From Danxiaibacter flavus (GTDB lineage Bacteria; Bacteroidota; Bacteroidia; Chitinophagales; Chitinophagaceae): a stretch of 64,000 bases of DNA. Every line of letters begins with the position of its first letter. Positions within the stretch are counted from its first letter, which is position 1. The stretch is taken from the NCBI RefSeq assembly GCF_041060425.1, contig NZ_JAULBC010000002.1:124001-188000 (forward strand), written 5' to 3'. The position numbers and the translations under genes are program-made. Positions 44,562 through 53,680 of the stretch are shown piece after piece. The notes below the pieces were generated by a model. The model searched no databases, was not told the DNA's origin, and saw only the letters and a list, made by a program, of their open reading frames with translations.

Positions 44562-45740
44562 ATGAATAATGTTAAGACAGATGCCCAAAGAATTGTTGAA
44601 TCAGTAAACAACGCTACATTAAAAAATATTGGTGAAAAGATCCTGGCGGGACAGCGAATATCCTACGACGACGGCGTTATGCTGTTTGAAGAAGCTTCGC
44701 TACCATTTGTCGGTACCCTGGCCAACTACGTTCGCGAATTAAAGCATGGCAATAAAACCTATTTTAACCGCAATTTCCACATTGAACCAACCAACGTTTG
44801 TGTTTATACCTGCAAGTTCTGCTCCTATTCACGACTTTACGCCCACCGCGAGGAAGGCTGGGAACTAAGCAGCGAGCAGATGATGGATATTGTAAGAAAA
44901 TATGATGGCAAACCTGTTACAGAAGTACACATTGTTGGTGGTGTTCACCCTAAAATGAATCTTCACTTTTTTGTTGATCTTATCAAACAGATCAAAGCAC
45001 ATAGACCGGATCTTCATGTAAAAGGCTTTACAGCTGTGGAACTTGATTATATGTTCCGCAAAGCAAAAGTGTCTGTTGAAGAAGGTATGAAGATCCTGAA
45101 CGACGCAGGATTAGATTCACTTCCGGGCGGCGGCGCTGAAATTTTTCACGATGAAATAAGGTCTCAGATCTGCAATGATAAAGCTACTGCTGACGAATGG
45201 CTGCAGATCCATAAAGCTGCACATCTTTTAGGAATGCACAGCAATGCCACCATGTTATACGGCCATATTGAAAAATACTGGCACCGTGTTGATCATATGG
45301 AAAGACTGAGACAATTGCAGGATGAAACGGGTGGATTCAATACGTTCATTCCGTTGAAATTCAGAAACGGTGATAATGAAATGAGCAATGTTCCTGAATC
45401 ATCTGTTATTGAAGACATGAAACTATATGCTGTTGCCAGGCTGTATATGGACAACTTCCCGCATCTTAAAGCTTACTGGCCAATGTTGGGCAGACAAAAC
45501 GCGCAACTAACATTAAGTTTCGGTGTAAATGATCTTGATGGCACCATTGATGATACAACAAAAATTTACTCAATGGCGGGAAGCGAAGAGCAAACTCCTG
45601 CATTAACTACAACTCAGCTTGTATCGTTGATTAAACAGGTGAAACGCGAACCCGTTGAAAGAGATACACTTTACAATGAAGTAAAAAATTATTCAGATAT
45701 TGATCTGCATGAAATGGAAGCGAACCCGCTGTATAATTAA
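44562..45740 (+). CDS. mqnE: Aminodeoxyfutalosine synthase MqnE
   Basis: A radical SAM enzyme that joins a carboxyvinyl-oxybenzoate to SAM-derived adenosine, the first committed step of the futalosine route to menaquinone. 392 residues; the [4Fe-4S] motif is C80-x3-C84-x2-C87 in PTNVCVYTCKFCSYSR. GGVHPKMNLHFFVD, GFTAVELDYMF, SLPGGGAEIFHDEIR and HSNATMLYGHIE are family motifs. Other genes of the pathway are not in the window. A terminator follows at 45777. It explains how this organism makes menaquinone, its likely respiratory quinone. Confidence 0.94.
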   Translation: MNNVKTDAQRIVESVNNATLKNIGEKILAGQRISYDDGVMLFEEASLPFVGTLANYVRELKHGNKTYFNRNFHIEPTNVCVYTCKFCSYSRLYAHREEGWELSSEQMMDIVRKYDGKPVTEVHIVGGVHPKMNLHFFVDLIKQIKAHRPDLHVKGFTAVELDYMFRKAKVSVEEGMKILNDAGLDSLPGGGAEIFHDEIRSQICNDKATADEWLQIHKAAHLLGMHSNATMLYGHIEKYWHRVDHMERLRQLQDETGGFNTFIPLKFRNGDNEMSNVPESSVIEDMKLYAVARLYMDNFPHLKAYWPMLGRQNAQLTLSFGVNDLDGTIDDTTKIYSMAGSEEQTPALTTTQLVSLIKQVKREPVERDTLYNEVKNYSDIDLHEMEANPLYN

Positions 45741-45776
45741 GTTGCAGCATTAATTTTTAATATTTTATCTTCTGCT

Positions 45777-45827
45777 CCGGTATGAAAAATTACTAACTTT
45801 TTTAGTATTTTCATGCCGGATTTTTTT
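45777..45827 (+). terminator. Rho-independent terminator after mqnE
   Basis: Imperfect stem (ccggtatgaaaa / ttttcatgccgg with a small bulge) of about 16 pairs, a 9-base T-rich loop, and seven T after the stem. Confidence 0.85.
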
Positions 45828-45830
45828 GAG

Positions 45831-45910
45831 CCCCCGGCTCGCTTGCCGTCCTTGATGAAGAGAAAAGAAAGAATGATTTTCCTGAAGAAGATAAAGTATT
45901 AAGATTATGA
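45831..45910 (+). other. Coding-like tail overlapping the next gene
   Basis: Codons reading GSLAVLDEEKRKNDFPEED and then KVLRL end in a TGA that overlaps the ATG of the next gene as ATGA, the usual arrangement in coupled operons. No start lies in front: a TGA is in frame just before and the mqnE terminator is close. It could be the 3' remnant of a lost gene, or chance. Confidence 0.3.
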
Positions 45911-46671
45911 TGACGGTAATATATGACGGCAGTTTTGAAGGTTGGCTGACTTCGGTTTTTGAGATTTATGAGTATAAATACAACGAGGTTCATATTATAA
46001 AGGAACAGTATTATCGAACTTCCCTGATTGATAAATTACACAATGTATACACCTGTGAAGAGAAAGCCCAAAGAGTATGGAAGGGCTTTAAGCAGAAATT
46101 TTCCCCACGCTTGCTACAACATCTCTATCATGCATGGCTTTCTGAACAAAAAGGAATTGAAGATGTGATGTTTTATTACATTAAATCTTCGTTCACAAAA
46201 AGAAAAGCGGTTGGACTCAGTGTTTCAGACGGGCATCTTACAACTATTCAACAACTGGTTAAACAGGTTCACCGAGAAGTGTACCGCGTTAAATCTCATG
46301 TTAGATTTCAGCAAACAGCGGATAATCTTCCGTACACATTCATCGATCCTGCATTCAACGTATTGCCGCTAATAGTGGGTTATTTAAAAGAAAAATATGA
46401 AGCTCATAATTGGTTAGTCTATGATACTTTCCGCAAATATGGAATGTATTATGACCTGCAAACCGTGGAAATGGTACAGCTGGCGTTCGCCGATAACCCG
46501 GAAGATCCAGGTATAATTATTCAGCAGGAACAAGAGACCGCTTATCAAAAGCTATGGCAAAAATATTTTCAAAGTGCGAATGTCAAAGCAAGGGAGAACA
46601 TAACACTGCATATTCAGCCCATGCAGTCGAAATATTGGAAGTATTTATTGGAGAAGAAAAACTTTATGTAA
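45907..46671 (+). CDS. TIGR03915-family DNA metabolism protein
   Basis: A 254-residue protein starting VIYDGSFEGWLTSVFEIYEYK, the signature of the TIGR03915 family, with a DUF4130-like C-terminal half (HNWLVYDTFRKYGMYYDL, FTKRKAVGLSVSDGHLTTI). Members are usually encoded beside a radical SAM partner (TIGR03916) and are thought to act on DNA, possibly in repair or modification. That partner is not next to it here. Start at the ATG at 45907. Confidence 0.82.
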   Translation: MMTVIYDGSFEGWLTSVFEIYEYKYNEVHIIKEQYYRTSLIDKLHNVYTCEEKAQRVWKGFKQKFSPRLLQHLYHAWLSEQKGIEDVMFYYIKSSFTKRKAVGLSVSDGHLTTIQQLVKQVHREVYRVKSHVRFQQTADNLPYTFIDPAFNVLPLIVGYLKEKYEAHNWLVYDTFRKYGMYYDLQTVEMVQLAFADNPEDPGIIIQQEQETAYQKLWQKYFQSANVKARENITLHIQPMQSKYWKYLLEKKNFM

Positions 46672-46692
46672 TTGAAAATTGACTATTGACAA

Positions 46693-46929
46693 CAATGTCG
46701 TTTAGTTAAGCAGGCATCGTCAACTTTGGGAGATGTCTCCTATCGTCGACATGACGATCCGGGCTTATCAGAAAAACTAATCACAACAGCACTGGTAACA
46801 AGTACATGATAATGTTCAAGTCTTGAATCGCATCGTCACCTAGACGACAGGAGAGGTCTCCCGAATATTGATCTGATCGTGATACTTTATGCGTGTTAAA
46901 TACTACAAACGCTTAACTAAACGACATTG
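46693..46929. mobile_element. MITE-like element with perfect 19-bp terminal inverted repeats
   Basis: The first 19 bases (caatgtcgtttagttaagc) are an exact reverse complement of bases 46911-46929. Inside are gggagatgtctcc (46728-46740) and tcacctagacgacaggaga words, which could pair as cruciforms. Total 237 bases, no gene. It sits between two stretches of ttttcaatt words. A partial relative of the end is at about 7197-7215. No transposase in the window. Confidence 0.65.
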
Positions 46930-46998
46930 AATTGACAATTGAAAATGAGAAATGTTAAGTTGCCCCTTCATTTTCAATTGTCAATTTTCCCTTTTCAA

Positions 46999-49482
46999 TT
47001 AACTCTTAACCATTTGCGGTTTGGTTACTGACTTTTTTGATTTGCCGGTTTTTACACGGTAAACCACGCTGATTACAAATCCTATCACCATTATAATTAC
47101 ACCTATCCACAACACGTTGATGAAAGGAAATTCATACACTTTAAGCGTAACTATATCATTTAAGCTTTTACCTTCTTTAACTCCAATCTCAAGCACGCCC
47201 TTCTTTTCATCTTTCACTTTGTTGAAACGGATGACGAGGTTTTGAGCGAGCACACTGTCTTCCAGGTTTCTGAAAGTATTACCATTGATGACGATACCCG
47301 GAGTAACATCATAGCGAATGCCATTTTTTGCAAAAACAGTCATGTTCAGCATCATGGCCGTTTCACCGGGAAGCACCTGGCGTTTGTTGTTGGGCGGGTT
47401 TACGTCAACCTTATTCAACACCATGAATCCATTGCTAAAGAAGGTGGTGTCGCCAACCTTCATATCACGTGGCTGAAAGCTCGTAGTATCATTTAAGCTT
47501 GCATCCAGGAAAGAGCTCACATATACAAAGATGTCTTTGTTCAAATAGTGTTTCTTGTCGGGATTAGCTGACTGCGACCCCTCTTCCCTGTTGCTTTTCA
47601 ATACATCCGGGAACAGTGAGAATGTTTTACCGGTTGCTTTTTCCTCAAAATCAAGCTGGAAGTATCTTTTCTTGCCATTTTCCTCCACTGTATCCCGCGA
47701 ATAGGTAACGTGATATTTTCCCATATCAGTTTTTAAACCCTTGAAAAGCGTGAGGTTTTCTGCAGGATCTTCGGTCTTTGTTTTCTCAAATAACGCAATA
47801 CCCGTCGTGTTCTTGCTCAGTACATCTTTCTTGGCGGAAGACAGCAACACACCCAGCAGCACTAATCCAAAGCCAACGTGCGCAATGGATGCACCAGCAC
47901 TTTTAATCTTTCCTTTCAGCGCGATCCAGATATATGAAGCATTCGCAACTATTGCATATACAGCCGCAAAGATGGCCATATGAATTGCGGCGAGGTAACC
48001 AATGCCGTGTTCATCGTAATGAATGCTTCCAAAGATTGAAATGATCAGGCTTATTACCAGTGATATCAGCGTCGGGATAAAGATCTTCTTGCCAAAAACA
48101 CCTTTCGGTGTGTCTTTGTATTTTAAATACTGAGTAACTGCTGTAAAAATGCCGATAAGAATTGCTACATAGATCTGTACCTGGTTATATGACAGTTTGA
48201 TATCTTCCGGTGGAGCGATACTCGTTCCAAATACTTTATTGAATACGGGTACGGAAGTTTTAGCGATAATAACAACAGCTGACAACAGTAATACCAATGC
48301 ACCGATAAACATCCAGAACTCCCTGCTATAACTGCTTTCCTCTTTCCGGATTGTCGGGATGGATTTATAATTTTTGAAGTACAAATAGAAAGAAGGAATC
48401 GTAAACACTATAATAAAGCTCAGCAACTGCCAGGTCATATCCGCCCCTGTAAACGCATGTACGGAAGTATCACCCAAAATTCCACTTCTTGTAAGGAAGG
48501 TTGAGTAAATAATCAGGATGAAACCAAGAATATAGAACAGATAAGTAGCTCTTAGTGAGTGGCCCGTGCTTTTGTAAACAATATTGGTATGCAGCCCTGC
48601 AACAATTACCAGCCAGGGAACTAATGAAGCATTTTCTACGGGATCCCATGCCCAGTAACCGCCAAAGTTCAGCGCTTCGTACGCCCACGCGGCGCCCATC
48701 ATAATACCTGTACCTAAAATGGCACCTGAAAAAGCGGCCCAGGGAATTGCAGGTTTAACCCATCCTTCTGATTTATTTACCAATCCTGAATAAGCAAAGG
48801 CAAAAGGCACAATGGTTGATGCGAAGCCGAGGAATAATACCGGAGGATGTATCACCATCCAGTAGTTCTGCAACAGCGTATTCAAACCGCTACCGTCTCT
48901 TATCAGAGAAAGGTAGTCTTTACGCAGCCCGCCTGTCAGCACATCTTTAAATACCGGAGCGTTATCAAAGAACCCTTCATTACGCATCAATGTAAAAGGG
49001 TTAATGCCGATTTTTATATTGAAGACATAAATGCCCAGTAACATGGTGGCAATGCAGAATTGCGCAAGACTGATCACAGTCATTACACCGGCCTCATGTT
49101 GTTTGCTCGTTTTAATAAGTATAAGACCAAGCACACAATGCCAGAAACTCCAAAGCATAAAGCTTCCTTCCTGCCCTTCCCAGATACAGCTAAGAAGGTA
49201 TTTTGCTTCCATTGACCGGTCGCTATGCTGGTAGGCGTATTTGTATTCGAAATAATGCTGAGAGATAATGAACGCAACCAAACCAATGATCGCCACCACG
49301 CTGATACATTCCAGGATAAAAGCCGTGCGGGCCATGCGGATCCAGCTTTGTTTTTCTTCCGGAATGGAAACCTTATTTGCTTTAAAGTAAGCTATGGTAG
49401 CCACAAGGGAAGCCACGAGAGACAGGATAACGAAAAAATGCCCCGCTTGTCCTGGAAATAAATGTTCGCCTGTATAGTTCAT
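46999..49482 (-). CDS. ccmF: Cytochrome c biogenesis haem lyase CcmF
   Basis: An 827-residue integral membrane protein that attaches haem to apocytochrome c in system I. About a dozen hydrophobic segments are seen; the tryptophan-rich haem-handling motif is AWAYEALNFGGYWAWD and PVENASLVPW (about 265-290), and the flanking histidines lie in VIHPPVLFLGF and VIVAGLHTN. The C-terminal periplasmic part (about 560-790) is large and beta-rich, as usual in Bacteroidota CcmF. It follows ccmE on the same strand with a 76-base gap, so the two form one unit. Other Ccm genes are not in the window. Confidence 0.93.
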   Translation of the reverse strand: MNYTGEHLFPGQAGHFFVILSLVASLVATIAYFKANKVSIPEEKQSWIRMARTAFILECISVVAIIGLVAFIISQHYFEYKYAYQHSDRSMEAKYLLSCIWEGQEGSFMLWSFWHCVLGLILIKTSKQHEAGVMTVISLAQFCIATMLLGIYVFNIKIGINPFTLMRNEGFFDNAPVFKDVLTGGLRKDYLSLIRDGSGLNTLLQNYWMVIHPPVLFLGFASTIVPFAFAYSGLVNKSEGWVKPAIPWAAFSGAILGTGIMMGAAWAYEALNFGGYWAWDPVENASLVPWLVIVAGLHTNIVYKSTGHSLRATYLFYILGFILIIYSTFLTRSGILGDTSVHAFTGADMTWQLLSFIIVFTIPSFYLYFKNYKSIPTIRKEESSYSREFWMFIGALVLLLSAVVIIAKTSVPVFNKVFGTSIAPPEDIKLSYNQVQIYVAILIGIFTAVTQYLKYKDTPKGVFGKKIFIPTLISLVISLIISIFGSIHYDEHGIGYLAAIHMAIFAAVYAIVANASYIWIALKGKIKSAGASIAHVGFGLVLLGVLLSSAKKDVLSKNTTGIALFEKTKTEDPAENLTLFKGLKTDMGKYHVTYSRDTVEENGKKRYFQLDFEEKATGKTFSLFPDVLKSNREEGSQSANPDKKHYLNKDIFVYVSSFLDASLNDTTSFQPRDMKVGDTTFFSNGFMVLNKVDVNPPNNKRQVLPGETAMMLNMTVFAKNGIRYDVTPGIVINGNTFRNLEDSVLAQNLVIRFNKVKDEKKGVLEIGVKEGKSLNDIVTLKVYEFPFINVLWIGVIIMVIGFVISVVYRVKTGKSKKSVTKPQMVKS

Positions 49483-49558
49483 TATCTGAAGTTACGCTGC
49501 AGTGGTTAGCAACATGAAAGTATTAGATTAGAATTTCCTCCGGTATTACAACCAGCCA

Positions 49559-49975
49559 TTAATCATTCTTTGTAGCCGCATCCAGATCGTGTTTGATTGC
49601 ATCCGGGTTGTCCTTGTATTTGGAAGGACACTTTAACAGGATATCCTTACACTCAAACTTACCATCTTTCACTTTTCCACCCAGTACCAGTCTTTCACTT
49701 TTCTCCATATCGGTGGGTTTTGTGTTATGGTAAACAACCTCCATTGTATTTCCCAATGTATCAATGGCAGTGAATGCCAGGTAGTTAGGATCTTTTACAG
49801 GGTCGTAAACAAAAGGTTTGCTTTTATCGATCTTTGCTGCAAGACGAACGAATTTTCCCTCCTTCTTCTGAGCGGAAGCGAATGAATCATAGGTACTTAC
49901 ATCGCCAATGTAACTAATCAGAACAGCAATGGCGATGGCGATAAACACAAGTGCAATAATGTGAGTCTTCTTCAT
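49559..49975 (-). CDS. ccmE: Haem chaperone CcmE, CxxxY variant
   Basis: A 138-residue membrane-anchored haem chaperone. The N-terminal segment (HIIALVFIAIAIAVLISYIG) anchors it; the rest is an OB-fold. In most CcmE proteins haem is bound by a histidine in HxxxY. Here the corresponding motif is DILLKCPSKYK, with C116 and Y120, so cysteine replaces histidine. This CxxxY type is known from archaea and some bacteria. It lies upstream of ccmF. Confidence 0.9.
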   Translation of the reverse strand: MKKTHIIALVFIAIAIAVLISYIGDVSTYDSFASAQKKEGKFVRLAAKIDKSKPFVYDPVKDPNYLAFTAIDTLGNTMEVVYHNTKPTDMEKSERLVLGGKVKDGKFECKDILLKCPSKYKDNPDAIKHDLDAATKND

Positions 49976-49994
49976 GCAACAAGAATTTCAGGCG

Positions 49995-50022
49995 CAAAAT
50001 TAGGTCAAAAAGAGAATGTTAA
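49995..50022 (-). promoter_or_regulatory. Possible promoter of ccmE-ccmF
   Basis: On the minus strand TAATTTTG (complement of 49995-50002) matches TAnnTTTG about 20 bases before the start codon. No clear TTG 17-19 bases further upstream, so support is partial. Confidence 0.4.
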
Positions 50023-50498
50023 GATGGTTAAGCAGGTGGTTATTTGTTAAAAGACGTTAATTTATCAGGTGTTAGGTTTCAGGTTTCAGATATCAGGTTT
50101 GAGCTATCAGCTATTAGCTATCAGCATTTAAATCTAAACAGTGAGGAGTAAGTTGTAAAAATTGACCTTTACCAGTTGATAATTAATAAGTTGCGTTCAT
50201 TTTATATCCATTCTCACCTGAATATTACCGGTTTACAGCCCTGATCCAAATTAGCCTATTCTGATTTGATACGAAGCCGGCAAATCTCGTCAAGTCTCAA
50301 GCTTCATTCCTGAAACCTGGTACCCGACTACCGATGTCTCATGCTCAAACCTCACACATTCTTCCTTCTTCCTTATTCCTGAAACCCAAAACCTCACTCC
50401 TGATACCTGAAACCTCATACCTTATACCCCACCCCTCATACTAACAAACATTTTAGTTTTTTCCTCGTACCTTGCAGCCCGTTTTCAAAAGAACTGAC
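50023..50498. repeat. Spacer of ggtttcaggtttcag and cctgatacctgaaacc words
   Basis: The region 50064-50440 consists largely of words ggtttcag and cctgatacctgaa, in both orientations, with a block of gctatcagctattagc around 50100-50130. No gene seen. Near 50468 a TACCTTGC box could be the promoter of the next gene (one mismatch to TAnnTTTG). Confidence 0.65.
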
Positions 50499-51542
50499 AT
50501 GGCAGACTTATCGAAATTCGACCCTAACGCCGCGGGCAACCCGCGTAACAACATCTTCGGGCTTCCATTTTCGGAAGACGACTCTAAAGTGGTCCTTTTA
50601 CCGGTACCCTGGGAAGTTACAGTTAGCTATGGAGCCGGAACCGCCCGTTGTGCCGAACATATCTTCAAAGCATCACGACAGGTGGAAATTTTCGACGCGG
50701 AGACGCCGGAGCTTTGGAAATCCGGTTTTTACATGCGCGAAATAGATAAAAAGGTTCTTCTCAAAAGCGATTATCTTAGAAAAGAAGCTGAATTATACAT
50801 TGATTACATTTCCGAAGGTGAAGAAGTTGCCCGCAACAAATTCATGTGCAAGAGCGTAAAGGAAATAAACGAGGGATCCAGCCTGTTGAATAAATGGGTG
50901 TACGAGCAAACGCTGGACCTGATCAACGACGGTAAACTTGTGGGCATTATCGGTGGCGATCACAGCACCCCGTTTGGTTATATTAAAGCATTATCAGAAA
51001 AACACGGAGCATTTGGCATTTTGCAAATAGATGCGCATTGCGATTTAAGAAAAGCATACGAAGGCTTTCATTACTCACACGCATCCATCATGTACAATGT
51101 ACTTTCACAGATCCCGGAAGTATCAAAACTGGTGCAGGTTGGCGTGAGAGATTATAGCGATGAAGAATGGCAATATATCTGCAACAGCAATTTCCGGATC
51201 ATTACCTATTTTGATCAGACGATCAAGGAAAGACAGTACGAGGGAGATACATGGAAACATATCGCAGATGAAATTGTAGATCATCTTCCTGAAAAAGTTT
51301 ATATCAGTTTTGACATCGACGGACTTGATCCCAAACTCTGCCCCAATACCGGCACCCCCGTTTTTGGAGGTTTTGAGGCCGAACAGGTACTGTACTTATT
51401 CAAAAAAATAACAGCCAGCGGACGTAAGATCATTGGTTTTGACCTGGTGGAAGTTGGTGTTGGAGAAGGTAATGAAGACGCCAATGTGGCGGCCCGCATT
51501 TTATGGAAAATGTGTAACCTGCTGGCAAAAAGCAATAGCTAA
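50499..51542 (+). CDS. Agmatinase/arginase-family ureohydrolase
   Basis: A 347-residue manganese hydrolase that removes urea or an amine from agmatine, arginine or a formiminoglutamate-like compound. Metal ligands lie in GIIGGDHSTP, ILQIDAHCDLR and YISFDIDGLDP. The sequence DAHCD instead of the usual DAHxD and the absence of trimer-specific motifs leave the substrate open. The ATG at 50499 starts the conserved MADLSKFDPNAAGNP; one at 50472 adds nine residues. The stop overlaps the next gene's start. Confidence 0.9.
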   Translation: MADLSKFDPNAAGNPRNNIFGLPFSEDDSKVVLLPVPWEVTVSYGAGTARCAEHIFKASRQVEIFDAETPELWKSGFYMREIDKKVLLKSDYLRKEAELYIDYISEGEEVARNKFMCKSVKEINEGSSLLNKWVYEQTLDLINDGKLVGIIGGDHSTPFGYIKALSEKHGAFGILQIDAHCDLRKAYEGFHYSHASIMYNVLSQIPEVSKLVQVGVRDYSDEEWQYICNSNFRIITYFDQTIKERQYEGDTWKHIADEIVDHLPEKVYISFDIDGLDPKLCPNTGTPVFGGFEAEQVLYLFKKITASGRKIIGFDLVEVGVGEGNEDANVAARILWKMCNLLAKSNS

Positions 51543-52102
51543 TGAAGAAAGAGTTTGATTATGTTATCACGCTCCGCCGGCCGGATGCGGTGCTTTTTAA
51601 TTTCATCAGTCAACTGATGCTGTTTCTTTCTCTGCTCGCGTTTGTGTACACCGCTATTTATGCACCGAAACCCTTCGGTTATTACTTCGCAATAATCAGT
51701 ATTCTGCTTATTGCTACCTGGATGTATGCGCGCTTTTTCAGCAAAAGTGAATATGTGTCCTATAAAATTCCCCTTGTTATTGCCGCGTTGGGTTGGTTGT
51801 ATGAGGCAGGCGTTTATAAATTGGTCGCTGTGTTGCTTGGAGTTGCTTTTTTGCTTGAGAAACAGGTAAAATTTGCGGAAGAGATTGGTTTTGATAGTGA
51901 AGGCCTGACATTCAACAGTTTTCCTTCCAAATCATATAAATGGAATGATCTGGCCAATGTTGTTTTGAAGGATGGGATTATTACCTTGGACTTCAGGAAC
52001 AACAAAATAATCCAGAAAGAACTCGATTCGGATGTTTCCGGCGATTTAGAAAAAGAATTTAACGAATTTTGCAGTCGGAAACTGAAAGAGCAGCACGCCT
52101 GA
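51542..52102 (+). CDS. Unknown membrane protein
   Basis: A 186-residue protein with four hydrophobic segments (LFNFISQLMLFLSLLAFVYTA, YYFAIISILLIATWMYARF, IPLVIAALGWLYEAG, KLVAVLLGVAFLL) and a C-terminal soluble part (EEIGFDSEGLTFNSFPSK and KWNDLANVVLKDGIITLDF). No family recognised. Its start codon shares one base with the stop of the agmatinase gene, so it is translated in concert. It may be a partner of that enzyme or of the following radical SAM protein. Confidence 0.7.
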   Translation: MKKEFDYVITLRRPDAVLFNFISQLMLFLSLLAFVYTAIYAPKPFGYYFAIISILLIATWMYARFFSKSEYVSYKIPLVIAALGWLYEAGVYKLVAVLLGVAFLLEKQVKFAEEIGFDSEGLTFNSFPSKSYKWNDLANVVLKDGIITLDFRNNKIIQKELDSDVSGDLEKEFNEFCSRKLKEQHA

Positions 52103-52172
52103 TCATCTTCCCGCAATTCACAAAATCCTGATGCCGGTTAACGGTATCAATACTATTATCAAATAAAGCAAC

Positions 52173-53495
52173 ATGTCAATATCGCAATCTCCATACATAC
52201 TGTATTCCGATGGCAAAGGCAATATCTTCGAAGATACTTCCCTGCACGTTGTAGGACGCGCGGGCTGGGATGCCTATCCCGTTCCGGTGGAAGACTGGAT
52301 TGAGTTGCCTGATGGTGGTAATCTTTACGAATTGCCTGGTCGTCGAGGCATTGGTATTGACGTTCATACAGGAGAAATGCGTTTGTGCGACAAAGGCTGG
52401 GCCGTTGCTGCATTTATACCGCCTGCACATACCGGCTTGTATATTGCAGCATACGAAAGCATGCCCGATGCGCCAACTTTGCCATTGTTTTGCTACACTG
52501 CTGCCGGCTGGCTGAATGATAAATTTTATGTTCCCGCTGTACGTATAGAACGCGATATAAGACAGGAATGCGCGGGATACGACGATGAAAAAATACAACA
52601 GGGCACCAAACACTTGCTGGAAGCTTACCCGCATAACAGGCTGGTGAAACATTTGATGGATAATTGCTGTATGACCTACAATTGCCCTGCAGCAAGAAAC
52701 TTTTCGCTGGGCAGATGGGAATGTCCTGTTCCTTCTTCACCTGCGTGTAATGCCAATTGTATCGGCTGTATTTCTTTTCAACCGGAAGAAGAAACAATTG
52801 TATCAACACAAGACAGGCTTACTTTTAAACCCTTACCCGAAGAGATCGTAGAATTCACCGTACCACACTTAATGAATGCACCCTACCCGATCGTAAGCTT
52901 TGGTCAGGGTTGCGAGGGAGAGCCATTGTTAATGTGGGAGACGATACGTGAATCTATTATTGAAATCCGTAAACATACAGATAAGGGCAGCATTAACATA
53001 AATACAAACGGATCTAAGCCCAATGCCGTAAGAGCCTTGTGTGAAGCGGGCTTGAACAGTATTCGTGTAAGTACCAACTCTGCACGCAAACATATTTATA
53101 CGCCTTATTACCGCCCCAACAACTACCAGTTTGAAGATATAATTGAAAGCCTGAAAGTAGTACGTGAATATGGTGGATGGGCGAGTATTAACTACTTCGT
53201 ATTTCCCGGAATGACAGATACCGAAGAAGAATATGAAGCATTGCGCAAACTGATCATTGACACGGACCTGACCATGATACAATGGCGCAATTTCAACATT
53301 GACCCTGACTGGTATCTCGGGCAAATTGGTGTTACAGAAACGGGAGAACTGATGGGTATTAAGCAATTGATGGACCTGATTCATGAGGAGTTTCCCAAAG
53401 TAAAATTCGGATATTATAATCCTCCAATTGAAAGAATTAAGGGCGACTACGATATGGATTTTGCACATTACAAGCATGCGGCGGGTGTGAGGTAG
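52173..53495 (+). CDS. Radical SAM protein of unknown function
   Basis: A 440-residue radical SAM enzyme. The cluster motif is C192-x3-C196-x2-C199 in ACNANCIGCISF. Four extra cysteines (C165, C166, C171, C184) come right before it (MDNCCMTYNCPAARNFSLG and RWECPVP) and could hold a second cluster or zinc. The N-terminal 160 residues are a distinct beta-rich domain (YSDGKGNIFEDTSLHVVGRAG, LYELPGRRGIGIDVHTGEM) not found in standard radical SAM enzymes. FGQGCEGEPLLMWE and INTNGSKPNAVRALCEAG lie in the barrel. Similar proteins occur in other bacteria without an assigned reaction. It follows the membrane protein gene by 70 bases. Confidence 0.83.
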   Translation: MSISQSPYILYSDGKGNIFEDTSLHVVGRAGWDAYPVPVEDWIELPDGGNLYELPGRRGIGIDVHTGEMRLCDKGWAVAAFIPPAHTGLYIAAYESMPDAPTLPLFCYTAAGWLNDKFYVPAVRIERDIRQECAGYDDEKIQQGTKHLLEAYPHNRLVKHLMDNCCMTYNCPAARNFSLGRWECPVPSSPACNANCIGCISFQPEEETIVSTQDRLTFKPLPEEIVEFTVPHLMNAPYPIVSFGQGCEGEPLLMWETIRESIIEIRKHTDKGSININTNGSKPNAVRALCEAGLNSIRVSTNSARKHIYTPYYRPNNYQFEDIIESLKVVREYGGWASINYFVFPGMTDTEEEYEALRKLIIDTDLTMIQWRNFNIDPDWYLGQIGVTETGELMGIKQLMDLIHEEFPKVKFGYYNPPIERIKGDYDMDFAHYKHAAGVR

Positions 53496-53680
53496 AGGTG
53501 TGAGGTAAAGGTGTGAGGTTTGAGGTTTGAAGCCTCCTTTATTACTTGCTGCCTCTTGAATAAAAGCTGTTTAAAATAATCCTTTCGCTGTCGCATCTAA
53601 GTACTTCGTACTTTGTAAATCGTACTTAACAGGTACTTCGTAAATCGTACTTAAAAACACTCAACTGACTGTAACAACTA
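53496..53680. repeat. Spacer of gtgtgaggt and gtacttcgtac words
   Basis: Opens with gtgtgaggtagaggtgtgagg and closes with gtacttcgtactttgtaaat and gtacttcgtaaatcgtactt, a relative of the 195-bp array. No gene. Confidence 0.6.
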
